From NCBI GenBank assembly GCA_036898135.1, contig CM072512.1, positions 23,291,069-23,355,068 of the forward strand: 64,000 bases of DNA. Reading direction: 5' to 3'. The notes under the pieces are model-generated. The model worked only from the letters and a program-made list of their open reading frames with translations, was not told the DNA's origin and did no database searches. The position numbers were made by a program, and so were the translations under genes. Shown piece by piece: positions 10,501 through 20,965 of the stretch (the first letter of the stretch is position 1; each line of letters starts with the position of its first letter). Source of the stretch: Oncomelania hupensis. Taxonomy: Eukaryota > Mollusca > Gastropoda > Littorinimorpha > Pomatiopsidae.

Positions 10501-12164
10501 AATTAATTTGCTCGGGCTCCGCTCTGTTGGAGATTTTATCCCATTCTCCATTCAGTCCCATATGATTTGAGCACATTGGATCCGATTGGATACATGTATT
10601 TTTAGTATTTCAAATCTTTTATTTTTTTTATTGCACAATTTTTTAGCTTAACTTGGCTTTTTTACAACTAAGCTAATTACTTGTGTATGCATTAAACATT
10701 TGGCTAATCAAGTGTTGTTCTTCAGTTCTCAGGTGGTGTTGACTGGCGCAGTCGACTTGATAGCCAGCGTGGTGCTGTTCTAGCCACAGAGCTGAAGAAT
10801 AACAGTTGCAAGTTAGCCAAATGGACTGTCTCAGCAATCCTGGCACAGTCTGACCAAATCAAGTTTGGGTAAGACAAATATTTAGTATACAATGGTTAAT
10901 GATAATGAAACACACTGAAAACACAAGCAGTGGATACTAGTTTGAAAATAAAATTAAACAATAACTAATTCAGCACAAATAACACTTATCTTGCCATAAT
11001 AGTGTAGACCTTTATTTATTGATGGATTTAAAATGAAGTGGGTGAACTTGCTTAGTATTTCTATAGTTCTCAGTCAAAGCTTCAGTACTGCGTTTCTGTA
11101 TTATGATAAAACATGTTATTTTTTGCACATGCCTGAAACTCATTAAAAATGTCTGTTGTTTCTAGTTACGTATCTCGTCAGCATGTGAAGGACACTGCCA
11201 AACACGTGATCTTGGGCACCCAACAGTTCAAGCCCACCGAGTTTGCTGCTCAAATCAACCTGAACATGGACAATGCTTGGGGCATCTTGCGTTGCATTGT
11301 GGACACCTGCATGAAACTGAAGGAGGGCAAGTACCTCATCATGAAAGACCCCAACAAGGTGGGCATGCTCTTATTTGTATTATTTTATTGTATTTCTTTC
11401 TTTTTAATGGGGGAGGAGAGATGGGAGATTTTGCTTTTAATTATATCTCTTTATTCCCTGCCTTCCATTGCTTAGCATATGTACAATATTTAACTTGTTT
11501 GCCTATGATGACCAAGTTATCCCTGTCTGAAATTTACTCTGTTCAGAGGATGTGGAAACAAATTAGATCTGAGGCATTTATGTTTTAATTCAAATGGATG
11601 AAACAAGTGTTCTTGAATCAAATTGTGCTCATCATCCAGTGCTAGTTTGCTTCATAATTGTCCAGTGTCGTAAAGTTATAGTTTTATTATCTAAGCTGTG
11701 ATATTCGTTCAAATAGTGTACTTATAAGAAACTGTCTTTAATTTTGAGCTCATTTACGTATTGTGTTCTTTCAGCCTATGGTGCGCATCTATGATATCCC
11801 CGACCACACTTTTGAGTCTGATGACGACGATGATTCTTCGGATGATGACGATGAGGATGATGAGTCTGAAGGTTTGTATTTTTCCTACTGAGGTTTTGCA
11901 TGTTGTGTGCAAAAAATATTAACTGTTTAAGGCTTTTTGAAATATGCCTAGATTTATCAGAAAAGGAAAACAGGCAGTTGCCCATGATGACCAAGTTATC
12001 CCTGTCTGAGCAGTTCTCAAAACGAGGATGTGGAAAAAAGAACATCAGTCTGAGGCAAAAGTTGTTCTTCACATATGGGAGAAGTAACTGTTTTATTAAA
12101 ATTGCCCAGATCATGTCTATTGATACAGGTTTTGGTTTGTGTTTCAGATGATGGTGACAAGTAA
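4542..12164 (+). CDS. EIF3D: Eukaryotic translation initiation factor 3 subunit D (eIF3d)
   Basis: Coding exons: 4542-4664, 5615-5660, 6049-6182, 7212-7300, 7569-7638, 7952-8073, 8657-8789, 9146-9424, 9625-9707, 10253-10382, 10726-10868, 11166-11358, 11775-11871, 12148-12164. All junctions are GT-AG and in phase, giving 552 residues, close to the usual length of about 550. Recognisable blocks are [11 protein letters not shown] and YQPFSK at the start, [27 protein letters not shown], the basic region of exons 4-5, and the conserved core ([46 protein letters not shown]). An acidic Asp/Ser/Glu tail ends the protein. It is a cytoplasmic subunit of the eIF3 initiation complex; in other animals its central domain binds the mRNA cap. 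Introns 6, 8, 9, 12 and 13 carry box C/D and introns 7 and 10 carry H/ACA snoRNAs, so the gene is also a snoRNA host. Intron 3 holds an hAT-like MITE. Confidence 0.97.
6326..7063. mobile_element. hAT-like MITE in eIF3d intron 3
   Basis: A 738-bp non-coding element has 13-bp terminal inverted repeats (CAGGCATGCTACT ... AGTAGCATGCCTG) and a perfect 5-bp target duplication ATATT at 6321-6325 and 7064-7068. The left subterminal region repeats a CCGGGA/TTCCGGGA motif several times. No transposase is left. CAG-type ends suggest the hAT group, although classical hATs make 8-bp duplications. Confidence 0.85.
8202..8285 (+). ncRNA. Box C/D snoRNA, copy 1 (eIF3d intron 6)
   Basis: Terminal stem TGCC (8202-8205) / GGCA (8282-8285); C box ATGATGA 8207-8213; D' box CTGA 8231-8234; D box CTGA 8278-8281. 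The D' guide is AGTTATCCCTGT, complementary to ACAGGGATAACT of 28S rRNA. A C'-like GATG lies near 8259-8262. The second guide, next to box D, is unlike that of the other copies. Confidence 0.85.
8883..9017 (+). ncRNA. Box H/ACA snoRNA, copy A (eIF3d intron 7)
   Basis: This is a 135-nt hairpin-hinge-hairpin-tail structure. Hairpin 1 has outer stem CCTG/CAGG and inner stem ATTATACC/GGTGTAA. The H box AAATTA is at 8940-8945. Hairpin 2 has outer stem ACTCG/CGAGT and inner stem GGAGAA/TTCTCC. The ACA box is at 9012-9014, three bases from the inferred 3' end. A paralogue in intron 10 keeps the fold with paired changes. The pseudouridylation targets were not identified. Confidence 0.8.
9471..9539 (+). 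ncRNA. Box C/D snoRNA, copy 2 (eIF3d intron 8)
   Basis: Stem TGCC (9471-9474) / GGCA (9536-9539); C box GTGATGA 9476-9482; D' CTGA 9498-9501; D CTGA 9532-9535. The guide CCAAGTTATCCCTGT precedes D'. It ends 85 nt before the 3' splice site, near the spacing usual for intronic snoRNAs. Confidence 0.87.
9828..9913 (+). ncRNA. Box C/D snoRNA, copy 3 (eIF3d intron 9)
   Basis: Stem TGCC (9828-9831) / GGCA (9910-9913); C box ATGATGA 9833-9839; D CTGA 9906-9909. The D' box is degenerate (CAGA, 9855-9858), but the guide AAAGTTATCCCTGT before it is intact. The second guide region includes GCACGTCAGT, shared with the diverged copy at 29806. Confidence 0.83.
10443..10578 (+). ncRNA. Box H/ACA snoRNA, copy B (eIF3d intron 10)
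   Basis: This is a 136-nt paralogue of the intron 7 snoRNA. Outer stem CCTG/CAGG, inner stem ATTATACC/GGTATAA, H box AAATTA 10500-10505, second hairpin outer stem GCTC/GAGC, ACA box 10573-10575. Compared with copy A, a G-U pair becomes A-U and the ACTCG/CGAGT stem changes on both sides. Such paired changes indicate selection on the fold. Confidence 0.8.
11500..11576 (+). ncRNA. Box C/D snoRNA, copy 4 (eIF3d intron 12)
   Basis: Stem TGCC (11500-11503) / GGCA (11573-11576); C box ATGATGA 11505-11511; D' CTGA 11527-11530; D CTGA 11569-11572; guide CCAAGTTATCCCTGT. This is the copy closest to the consensus of the set. Confidence 0.9.
11979..12057 (+). ncRNA. Box C/D snoRNA, copy 5 (eIF3d intron 13)
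   Basis: Stem TGCC (11979-11982) / GGCA (12054-12057); C box ATGATGA 11984-11990; D' CTGA 12006-12009; D CTGA 12050-12053; guide CCAAGTTATCCCTGT. It ends 90 nt before the 3' splice site. Confidence 0.9.
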
Positions 12165-12315
12165 AGTCACCAAATTTGCATCAGAAAGTGAGCCAACCAA
12201 AGTATATCTTGATGGACATACGCTATAGACATTTTACGTTCCTTCTCAAAACACTCGGAGTGGTTCTGTATTTTACAGTGTTCATTGGAGTGGGTTTATT
12301 CATCTTTCAATTTAA

Positions 12316-12321
12316 AATAAA
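12316..12321 (+). promoter_or_regulatory. Poly(A) signal AATAAA, eIF3d
   Basis: The first AATAAA downstream of the eIF3d stop, giving a 3' UTR of about 170 nt. Further AT-rich sequence follows, so later sites are possible. Confidence 0.5.
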
Positions 12322-12329
12322 AAAAGTTG

Positions 12330-13160
12330 TGTTGGGTCTCCCCTTCAAAACACTCATTTGGTTCCAGCTTTTTCTCTGCAAATTGGACCTATCTTGTGTT
12401 TTCATCATTACAACAAAGTAAAATTGTTCTTGCTTCCGATCTGGAATCCACCTAGATTTTGCTCCTTGCATCAGTAACAGGGCATGAAAATTTATTTTAG
12501 GCTGTTGTGGAGCATTGGCTGTCAATGCATTTTGATCATCTGTTAGAAGAGAGTCGTACTCTTTACATATGTCTTGTAGCCATTTGTAATTATGTTGGGA
12601 CTTGTAATAAGTTATGACTGAACTTTAAACTAGTGCAAAAGTTTTGGATGATACTTATACTGTGATTAAAAGCGAATTGAAAGCTGCTTTCGTTTATGTG
12701 TGTGCTTACTTTTATATTGTAAAAACGCATATAAAGTCTATTTATTGCCTTTGTGTGTCATCAAAACTAAATCAAGAACTCAAAACATAAAAAATTGTTT
12801 GACTTTACTGAAGTTGTTCTGGTTTTGTTTGTGTGCTAATACATAACTTGTCCTAGAATACCAGATGAATTGACATCCAACACATCTAGACCTTAACAAC
12901 ATAATTCAAATAACAGATGGCTAAAAAAAAAAAAGTGCTACCCACCCACTCACTCCTCCATCCCCCCAGCATTTGTAGTGAAGATGCACATTAAACTGTA
13001 GAGGAACCATTGATTATACTGAAACAAGCACTGGGTTATGGAAATGTTCTATAGCTAGGGCTCTTTGTTTCATGTTAATTTAACATGTTTTATATAATTT
13101 GACAAATATTTCAGCAATTTGGGCGCTAGTAACGCTAATATACAAGTTAAAAATTCCAGA
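12330..13160. other. Intergenic, nothing recognised
   Basis: AT-rich DNA downstream of eIF3d. No conserved open frame, no paired inverted-repeat ends and no repeat shared with the rest of the window were seen. Confidence 0.5.
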
Positions 13161-13164
13161 ACCA

Positions 13165-13640
13165 TTTTTTGACTCGCATGCATAGCAATGCGAGTCATAT
13201 GTACACACACACACACACAACCACCCTGATACTTGCAAATCTGTGCAAGATAAATACTTAATAGTCCAAAAATTACATCGAAAAACAATGTCCCTCCATT
13301 CATCCTGTGGCTAAATGCCATTCATCCTGTGGCTAAATGCTCGGAATTTATTTCAACTATCACAACCAAACTAATAAGATGGTATATATACCCTTGAGAC
13401 CTCATATTTGATTAGTGAATGGATAACGTCAAGGTCACAGTCAACACATATTAGTCAAAAAATAAACAATTTTTCACCAAATTTGACTTTTTTCTAGGTT
13501 ATTAATATTGAACTTATGATTCTCTGATGCATGATAGATGTCTATGAGACGTGCATACTATACAAATTTGGTCATCCTCACTCCAAGGTCAGTGGTCCCG
13601 ATTCTGCTCTTTGCAGTCCACTGGATCTATAATCAACAAT
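13165..13640. repeat. Interspersed repeat family R-B, copy 1 (left part)
   Basis: It starts with a perfect hairpin GACTCGCAT-GCATAGCA-ATGCGAGTC, then a CA tract, then 'CTTGCAAATCTGTGCAAG', 'TAGTCCAAAAAT' and 'TTTCAACTATCACAACCAAA'. The same order recurs at 25617, 30428 and 63695. It contains GTCAAGGTCA. It is split from its right part (14190-14545) by an R-A insertion. Confidence 0.7.
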
Positions 13641-14190
13641 TACATTACATGATTATTGCTTTAGGTCCAGCGGACTCTTCCGAGCCAAATCAGGACCGGA
13701 CAACCCCTGATCCGCATAAAAGGTCTGCTGAAACAACCCTAGTGGTAAAACTGAAAGCTCTCCACCAGCCAGTCACTTTACAATAAAGACATCCCACGCA
13801 GGGGACGCTGAGGCTGTACTCTAATTTATCGAACCCCCGTTTACAAAAACAAAATAGAATACAAACATCATTATAAATTATCAACAAAACACATATAAAA
13901 TGCCTACATTGCTAAATAATAACATAGGAAGCCCTAGTTACCACCTGGCAGAAAGCGTTCAACATTACCAAGCTGATCCAATAGACCTCATACACAAATA
14001 AGGAGTCTTGTCCCGGAAGAGTTTTCAAGAAAAAGGGTAGGTGACTGGTCTTGCGAAGAAGAAGATAGTATAGCAGTTTGATAGAACAGAGCAGGAATGA
14101 GAAAGACAGCGACAGTGGGAATTTAAAGCACTAAATTTTCAGAAAGTGAGGATACTATTTATACTGAAACCCCAGGCACCCCAACAGGGG
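13641..14190 (-). mobile_element. Retroposon family R-A, copy 1
   Basis: About 550 bp, near-identical in order to copies at 15602, 34211, 38131 (opposite orientation) and 45690. Read on the minus strand it begins with TGGGGTGCC, a TATAAATA box and a CTTTCTGGAAA block. It ends AAAGCAATAATCATG plus a short ATGTA-type tail. The variable tail and a 5'-truncated copy at 37328 point to target-primed retroposition. No reverse transcriptase is present, so it is probably non-autonomous. Confidence 0.7.
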
Positions 14191-14545
14191 TTAACAATTA
14201 AGGTCAAGATCACTGTAGTTATCCAAAGTAAATTGGTATAGGTGCTTTGAAGTGACCTTGACCCTAAACTATGGAAGCTATTAATTCCAACTTGTGCGAT
14301 AGATAGATCTTTATACATGTTCCGGTTTTGCATTGATCTTGGTCAAGGTCATTTGAGGCCTTGCAAAAACACCCCCCCAAAAAAGTTCGTTATAAGTGGA
14401 ATGGCTGTTTATTTCACCTGTAGTATGCAACAACATTGGGTTATTTGATCCGACATGCGTGCGTATTAACGTGAGGGTCAAGGTCAATAAAAGTCAAGGT
14501 CATCTTTTTTGGCATAATACAACTTTTGCTCTAATTTATTTGATA
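14190..14545. repeat. R-B copy 1 (right part)
   Basis: Matches 30515-30800 in order: 'GTGACCTTGACCCTAAACTA', then 'ATCAATTCCAA/ATTAATTCCAA', then repeated TCAAGGTCA half-sites near 14200, 14341, 14476 and 14492. Confidence 0.65.
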
Positions 14546-14559
14546 GTATACGAGTGTAT

Positions 14560-15600
14560 TTGTAATAATAATAATAGGCAATTTATACAGCGCTTTACAC
14601 AAACAAATGTAAACACAACATGCATACATTGGTCAATAACACGCAACCACATACGCATCCCAACACCCAAAAACACTCACTCAGGGGGGCCAAGAAAAGG
14701 CCTCTCTAAAAAGATGCGTCTTCAAGTTTATTTTAAAAGACGCTAGTGAAGGACTGTGATGGACAGACTGGGGTAGCGAGATCCAGGTCTGAATGGAGAA
14801 GAAACTGAAGGCTCGACCACTGTGTCTCGCCCTGTGATATTCTGGTACACGAAACATCCTTTCATCTGCAGACGAGTGGAGAGAGTGAGAAGGAATATAG
14901 ACAGTAAAAAGTTCGGAAAGATAGCTAGGAGCAGTTCCAGAGATGATGTGGTAGCAAAGACATGAGGTTTTATATTTAATTCATTGTTCAAGTGGGAGCC
15001 AGTGTAGTTCTTGAAGGAGAGACGTGCAATGCTGTGATTTTCGTGCTTTGAAGATAAGTTTAGCTGCAGAGTTTTGGACTTGCTGGAAAGGTCTAAGGAC
15101 TTTCTGTGTGCAACCACTGAGCTGTATAGTGTGTGCAACCCACAAGGTGTGAATTACAATAATCTAATCTAGACAGAATGCAAGCGCAAACTAATGTTTT
15201 TGTTGCTTCTTGTGTGAGATACTGTCGAATGGAGCTTATGTGTCTAAGTTCAATGTATGCAATCTGACAAGTTTTTGCAATGTGTTGCTGCATGGAGAGA
15301 TCCTGATCGAGAAAAAACCCAAGGTCGCGAACAGTGTCAGAAAAAGAAATAGAAGTAGTTCCAATAGCGATTGTTGAGGGAAGAGAAGAGGGGTCTCCAG
15401 ATGACGGAAAAAACACGGAGAGCCTCAGTTTTGTTATCATTTAGCTTGAGACGGTTGTTTGACATCCACGATTTTACCTCAGTAACACAATCTTGAATGG
15501 TTCGAACTAAATGATTTCAGTTAGAAGGAGAGTCGGAGTGATTAAGTTGGGTGTCATCAACATACATTTCGTGGCGGACAGAGTGTGGGTTAATGAAACG
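14560..15600 (-). mobile_element. L2/CR1-like LINE fragment (reverse transcriptase 3' part)
   Basis: Minus-strand frames, broken by frameshifts, read as the end of a non-LTR reverse transcriptase. The catalytic region includes MYVDDTQL near 15565. It is followed by SWMSNNRLKLN, a VRDLGFFLDQDLSM block, CQIAYIELRHISSIRQYLT and ILSRLDYCNSHL. The 3' end has GCGCTGTATAAATTGCC and a TTATTATT tail at 14560-14580, as in L2/CR1-type elements. It is 5'-truncated and degenerate, abutting an R-A copy on its right. Confidence 0.85.
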
Positions 15601-15601
15601 T

Positions 15602-16142
15602 GACATTACATGATTATTGCTTTAGGTCCAGCGGACTCTTCCAAGCCAAATCAGGACCGGACAACCCCTGATCCGCATAAAAGATCTGCTGAAACAACCC
15701 TAGTGGTAAACTGAATTCTCTCCACCAGCCAGTCACTTTACAATAAAGACATCCCACGCAGGGGACGCTGAGGCAATACTCTTAATTTATCGAACCCCAG
15801 TTTACAATAAAAAAATTGAATACAAACATTATAAATTATCAACAAAACACATAATATAAAATGCCTACATTGCTAAATAATAACATCATAGGAAGCCATA
15901 GTGACCACCTGGCAGAAAGCGTCCAATATTCCCAAGCTGACCTCACACACAATTAAGGAGTCTTGTCCCGGAAGAGTTTTCAAGAAAAAAAGGTAGGTGA
16001 CTGGTCTAGCGAAGAAGAAGATAGTATAGCAGATTGATAGAACAGAGCATGAATGAGAAAGACAGCGACAGTGGGATTTGAAGCACTAAATTTCCAGAAA
16101 GTGGGGATACTATTTATACTGAAACCCCCGGCACCCCAACTG
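15602..16142 (-). mobile_element. Retroposon family R-A, copy 2
   Basis: Nearly collinear with copy 1, including the CATTACATGATTATTGCTTT end and the GGCACCCCAAC end. Small indels separate the two copies. Confidence 0.7.
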
Positions 16143-16144
16143 GA

Positions 16145-17109
16145 GAAATGTCCAAATACATCTTGAATTACAACTGAAGGCAATGTTTCACGTATCTTCC
16201 TTTTGATGGAAATATACTGAGATTTTCAAATAAAAGGCATCCAAATTCAGTGTGATTCAAATTCTACAGGCGCATGGATATTATACAGCTCATTCTTCCA
16301 CACTGCTTAGGTTTTAAAATATATTTGATCCAAGTTAGACCTTAAAATTATGCAACATATAGAGCAGTCATCTTCTCTGGACCGGATCAAAACATGCATT
16401 TTTTGTTTAATCGTATTTTTTCCAGCGTTTCTAGAATGTCAAATACCTACAACAATATAAAAGCAAAATTAATTAAATTACTGTTAAAATTTACAATTGT
16501 TTATAGCTTTATTAATATCTTTGTATTCTGATTAAAAAGCCCAGATCTAAAATTAAAAAAAACTCGGAACACTGCACTAAACTACACAAAAGAACTATGC
16601 TGAACATGTGCAGTTTCAGACAATTAATTGAAAAGATGCTATTTACCAGTCACAATTTCCATTAACAACACATGCTATAAAACATTGACTACCATACTGT
16701 AGTGTACATGTAAATCCCTCAGTAACAACATAAAATACCAATTTATTGGAACCCACTACATACATGATACATAGATCGAACTGTTAAATTATTGATTGAA
16801 TTGCATTCTTTCAATCAACCTATCACTCGTCATTGTACATAGATGCATTATTACTGGAGACAGCAGTTAACAAAACAATTGTGACTCACTTTAAACGCTA
16901 TCACCAATGCAGTCAATCACTCTTAAAAAGACTATTATCAGTACAGTCAAACATCACACATGCATACATCATCTAAAGCACTGATACTATCACAGAAACA
17001 ATGGTCTTAAAGTCCACAAAAATCATGTACATACATGTGCTTAAGTTTTTTTCAAAATGTATATATTTTCTTTTTAAAATCTGCTTAAAGGCGCATATAT
17101 TCTGAATCA
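16145..17109. other. AT-rich stretch, nothing recognised
   Basis: No coding signal, paired ends or repeat shared within the window was found. Confidence 0.5.
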
Positions 17110-17114
17110 AAACA

Positions 17115-17875
17115 CAGTGTTCCCTCCACACACAAAAAAAGAGAGTCCTTGGGACTCCCAGGTATAAAATTTTAAGAGTCCTTGTGCAAATTTTGGGAGT
17201 CCTCAAATCGGAAAAAGAAATGTAAAAACAAGTCCAAGCCTCACTTTTTTTCTTTTACTCTGTTAAAGCGTCACATTAGTTATCATAATCATATAAAACC
17301 AAAAAAATTAAAACATGTATTAAATACCCTCCCGCTTGCGTCAAACTGGCACCACTGTAACTCATGCAACCATCTGTCGTTGAGTTTTCGTTTCTTTGGA
17401 CGCTTTACTTCAGTTTGAGTTTCATCATTTATTTGTTTATCCTTGCTTTGGAGTTCCGTATTTTCGATAATAACAGGATCTGTATTTGATGTTGCTGTGG
17501 ATGAACGGGTTTTTGGCCCAGTCAACCAAGTCAGAAGTGACATGATCGTGTATGATAGAATCAAAGAATGGATTCAGGAAGATTTCTTCTGTTCAGTGAA
17601 TGGATTGCTTGGAGGAAGTTTACAATGCGCGCGCATGCGATTTTTAAGGACGACAACTCCCGAAACAATCTTTAATCGTCTGCAATGGCAGTCTCAGTTG
17701 GGTTCTGATTCTGATTATGCCGTGAATTAGTTCGACACTCGTTGGTCGTATTTTTGACTTCAGCGATTCGAAAAAAATGTGTACGTCCACAGGATGCACA
17801 CATACACATTTTTCTGCGTCATTTTTCATATTTTGTGCGTAATTGACGCATTACTGTGCGTAATCGGGAACACTG
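17115..17875 (-). mobile_element. hAT-like element with CAGTGTTCCC ends
   Basis: A 761-bp element has 10-bp inverted ends (CAGTGTTCCC / GGGAACACTG) and a perfect 5-bp target duplication AAACA at 17110-17114 and 17876-17880. The left subterminal region repeats GAGTCCT/GGGAGTCC. A minus-strand remnant (17289-17564) includes a basic KRPKKRKLNDRWLHEL stretch and may be the start of a transposase. An internally deleted relative lies at 37368-37799. Confidence 0.85.
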
Positions 17876-18429
17876 AAACACAAACCATACCAATAAATTT
17901 GAATAATATTGTTGAGCATTTTTAATCTCATGCACTGAGGAAATGGAAAATATGAACAGCCAACCATCTTTGAAAAACCGAAACCTAATTGGCAAATGTC
18001 CTCTAAAAAGTCGACAATGATGCTATCGGAGTGTCAGAGAGCTAGCAAGCATAGGTTGAATGAAGGTGTATGCCTCAATCACCTATGACACTCAAACTGG
18101 GGTCAGCGTGCTTTTCGGGCTATCTGCCTCTACAAGCCAGTAGCATTCCAACACAGCCCGATTGCAACAAAGGGTCTATTTGAACACTGGGACACTCAAA
18201 ATGAAAGAGGTTCACAATAAAGTTGTTGTCATGTAACTTGTGTAATAATATCCATTTAATGTAGTACAACAGTACCATATAACGAAAAGACAAACATTGC
18301 CTCTCTTCTTTTTCTGACTGCTTTACTTCAAAATTGAAACCATTCGCAAAGTCTCAACTACACTACGTGTCAGCCTTGTCCTCCTGACCCACATTTCACT
18401 GGTGCACCACTTTTCTCTTTTCAGCCTTT

Positions 18430-19386
18430 TTCTGGGATGGGGTACCATGTCTTTCTTGCCCTACCTCACTTTTTAAAGACTATATCTCCGACCTCCTTCC
18501 TGCAATCACTAACAACATAGTCAATTCCTCTTTGCAATCCTGTTTTGTTCCTTCCTGTGCGGTCACTACTGACAAAATCAAACTTTCATCTGCGTACAAT
18601 AGGCCTTGTCCGCAATCATCTGACCACTGATGATACTGCCAAACTTATTTCCTCCTGGACTTCTTTCTTCCTCTATTTATCTGCTCCAACGCGTTCAGAA
18701 CTCTTGCTGCTCGTCTGGTTCTCAAAGAGAAAAAATCTGATCATATCACACCCCTTCTACATTCCATCTACTGGCTTCCAGTGTCTCATAAAATTATCTA
18801 CAAAAACTTTATTTTCTGTTACAAGTGCATCCATGGCTTAGCCCCTTCCTACCTCACCCAGAACATTCAATTCTACAAGCCCTATAGAATTCTTCCTCCG
18901 ACACCCTCATGCTTCACATACCCTGCTACAAACTCCCCTCTGCTGGCTGTTATCTTACTCAGTGCTTGGCCCTTCAATTTGGAACTCTCTTCCTCTCTCT
19001 CTTCACAGCTCTCCAAACAGCTACTTTCAAATCCAACTTGAAAATTCATCTCTTCCTTAAATGTTTCTGACCTTGTTTCCCATCATCATCTTCGCCATTC
19101 CTCTTTTTTTTATTCAGGCCACCGCCACCATCCACCTCATCACTCCTTCGTTGCTATCCCCTCTTCCCTCCCTCCTCTCTCATATTTCACTTGTACATAT
19201 TTTTGTCGACTGTACATTATTGCCTTGCATAATTTATTAGAAAGTGCTTTGCCTATTACATTTTGTATGAAGCCAGATGTTAACGTTTTGAATGAATGCA
19301 TGAGTACTTCACTTTGAACTGATCTTGTTCCTTAGGAAAAAGCGCTATATAAATACCCTTATTATTATTATTATTATTATTATTAA
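18430..19386 (+). mobile_element. L2/CR1-like LINE fragment, internally deleted
   Basis: The early part reads as DYISDLLPAITNNIVNSSLQ and a PSC motif of a reverse transcriptase. It then jumps to the thumb region, with a LHSIYWLPVSHKIIYK block and CIHGLAPSYLT near 18770-18860. The catalytic segment is missing. The 3' end is AAAAAGCGCTATATAAATAC followed by (TTA)n at 19360-19386, the tail type of the copy at 14560. Confidence 0.8.
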
Positions 19387-19868
19387 TTTTATAATGGGCT
19401 TCATCAACACAAAACGAGGCAAAGCAAAATTAGGAATGTTTTGTAGCAAATAAACAATCTTACAGCACACACATACATACAGATACACACATGGGACAGT
19501 CACATATATGGAGATTTGATTTTGTAAATTGCAATATGGCACAATTTTACGATGTGACATGTAACATGAAACCACTTTTCAAAACGCACGTTTGAAAACA
19601 TAATTATAAAGCCTTGGTGTATATAAAACACGCACTGAAATGGAGAACTGGCATTGCATACAAATTTCCAGGAAACCAGAACCAGCTAGTCCTGCCACTG
19701 TTACGAGTTAAAATATTATTCTTATTTGATTACTTTGAGTAATCACACAAGATTTAATGAAGTATGTTTAGTCCTTCCTCCCAGCACACTCTCAAACATT
19801 TTTATAAAGGCACCGAGCACACTGTCATAAATATTATAATCTTACAAACTTTCCAATTATTTCCAACG
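19387..19868. other. No recognised feature
   Basis: AT-rich DNA between a LINE and a SINE; nothing coding or repeated was identified. Confidence 0.4.
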
Positions 19869-19869
19869 T

Positions 19870-20510
19870 AGGCAAGCGGGTGGCGCAGTAGCGTAGTGGT
19901 TTGGACACACGCTAAAAACCGTTTTGTGAAGCTACATCGAGCCCAGTTAGCACTTTGATGGGTGACCACACTTTGAAGGCGACCATCAAGCAACAAAAAG
20001 AATGAAACAAGCGCACAACACACCCTAGTCTACCCAGCTGTGAATGGGTACCTGGCTCTGTGTAGAACCATGGAAGGTAAAGCAGCAAGGGAAAGGGGAG
20101 GGGCCTTATTGAGCCCAGAGATTGGAGATGTTCCAAGCTCCTCTCCCCCAATGGCCAAAGGTTTTTAGAACACCTTTACTTTTACTCCTTCGGATGAGAG
20201 TATAAACCGAGGTCTAGTCTGTGTCGCATACATTCCATCATAACGGACTTTAAAGATACTGACGCTCATGTCCTAGACGGGTGAGTGCCGGTGACAAGAA
20301 CACACCCAGCATGCACCTAGGTCATTCTCCCCCATCCCTGGCTGCCCAGGATTGTGCTCAGTTGTCTGGGTGTCAGACCATGCGCCCAAAGGCTGCGGGT
20401 GGGCGTCTCGGGCGGCTTGAGTTAGATCCTGTATCGGCCAGCGCCTTGAGCAGCTCTTGAGCTGGAAAAGCGCTATATAAGAAAGATTAAAAAAATAAAT
20501 AAATAAATTA
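19870..20510 (+). mobile_element. tRNA-derived SINE-like retroposon
   Basis: The head has an A-box-like segment TGGCGCAGTAGCGTAGTGG and a B-box-like ATCGAGCCC. The body includes CCAGCTGTGAATGGGTACC, a sequence of a kind common in invertebrate SINEs. The tail is GGAAAAGCGCTATATAAGAA followed by AAAATAAATAAATAA. The shared GCGCTATATAA tail suggests mobilisation by the L2/CR1-like LINEs of this genome (inference). Confidence 0.7.
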
Positions 20511-20965
20511 TCACCTTTTATAGGTAACCATTCCTAAATGTAAAACATATTCCATATCATTCAAATTAAACTCAGTTCTATGTAAGTTACGGAAGCATAA
20601 GGTTGTGCTGAATCACATGAATAAATACTGAATATGATGTAAGGATTTCCAGCACAGAATGGCCACGTGCTAAGTACTGTGGCCATATACTCTTTTCAGG
20701 AATGTGAATGAAAAGAATTGAAACACTATTATTTCTGACCCTCAGTGGCAATTAACAATTTACAAATTCACAACACTATATTTTGCAATTACAAAACTAA
20801 TGTAAAGCACAAAACCAAACTGCTAACCCTGTTCTATTATTTCCCTTCCCACCCTCCTCTCTCTCCCTCTTTCATGAACACTTCAAATGCCACTTGCAGC
20901 ACCAAGTACATTTATAAATAATGGGGCAATAGTTGATTGATGGTCATAACTCATCTCCAGCCTCA

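Noticed and set aside
13690..13887. Short Cys-rich open frame conserved among R-A copies
   Set aside because: Conservation is explained by recent copy identity; other copies have frameshifts or stops, so coding is not supported.
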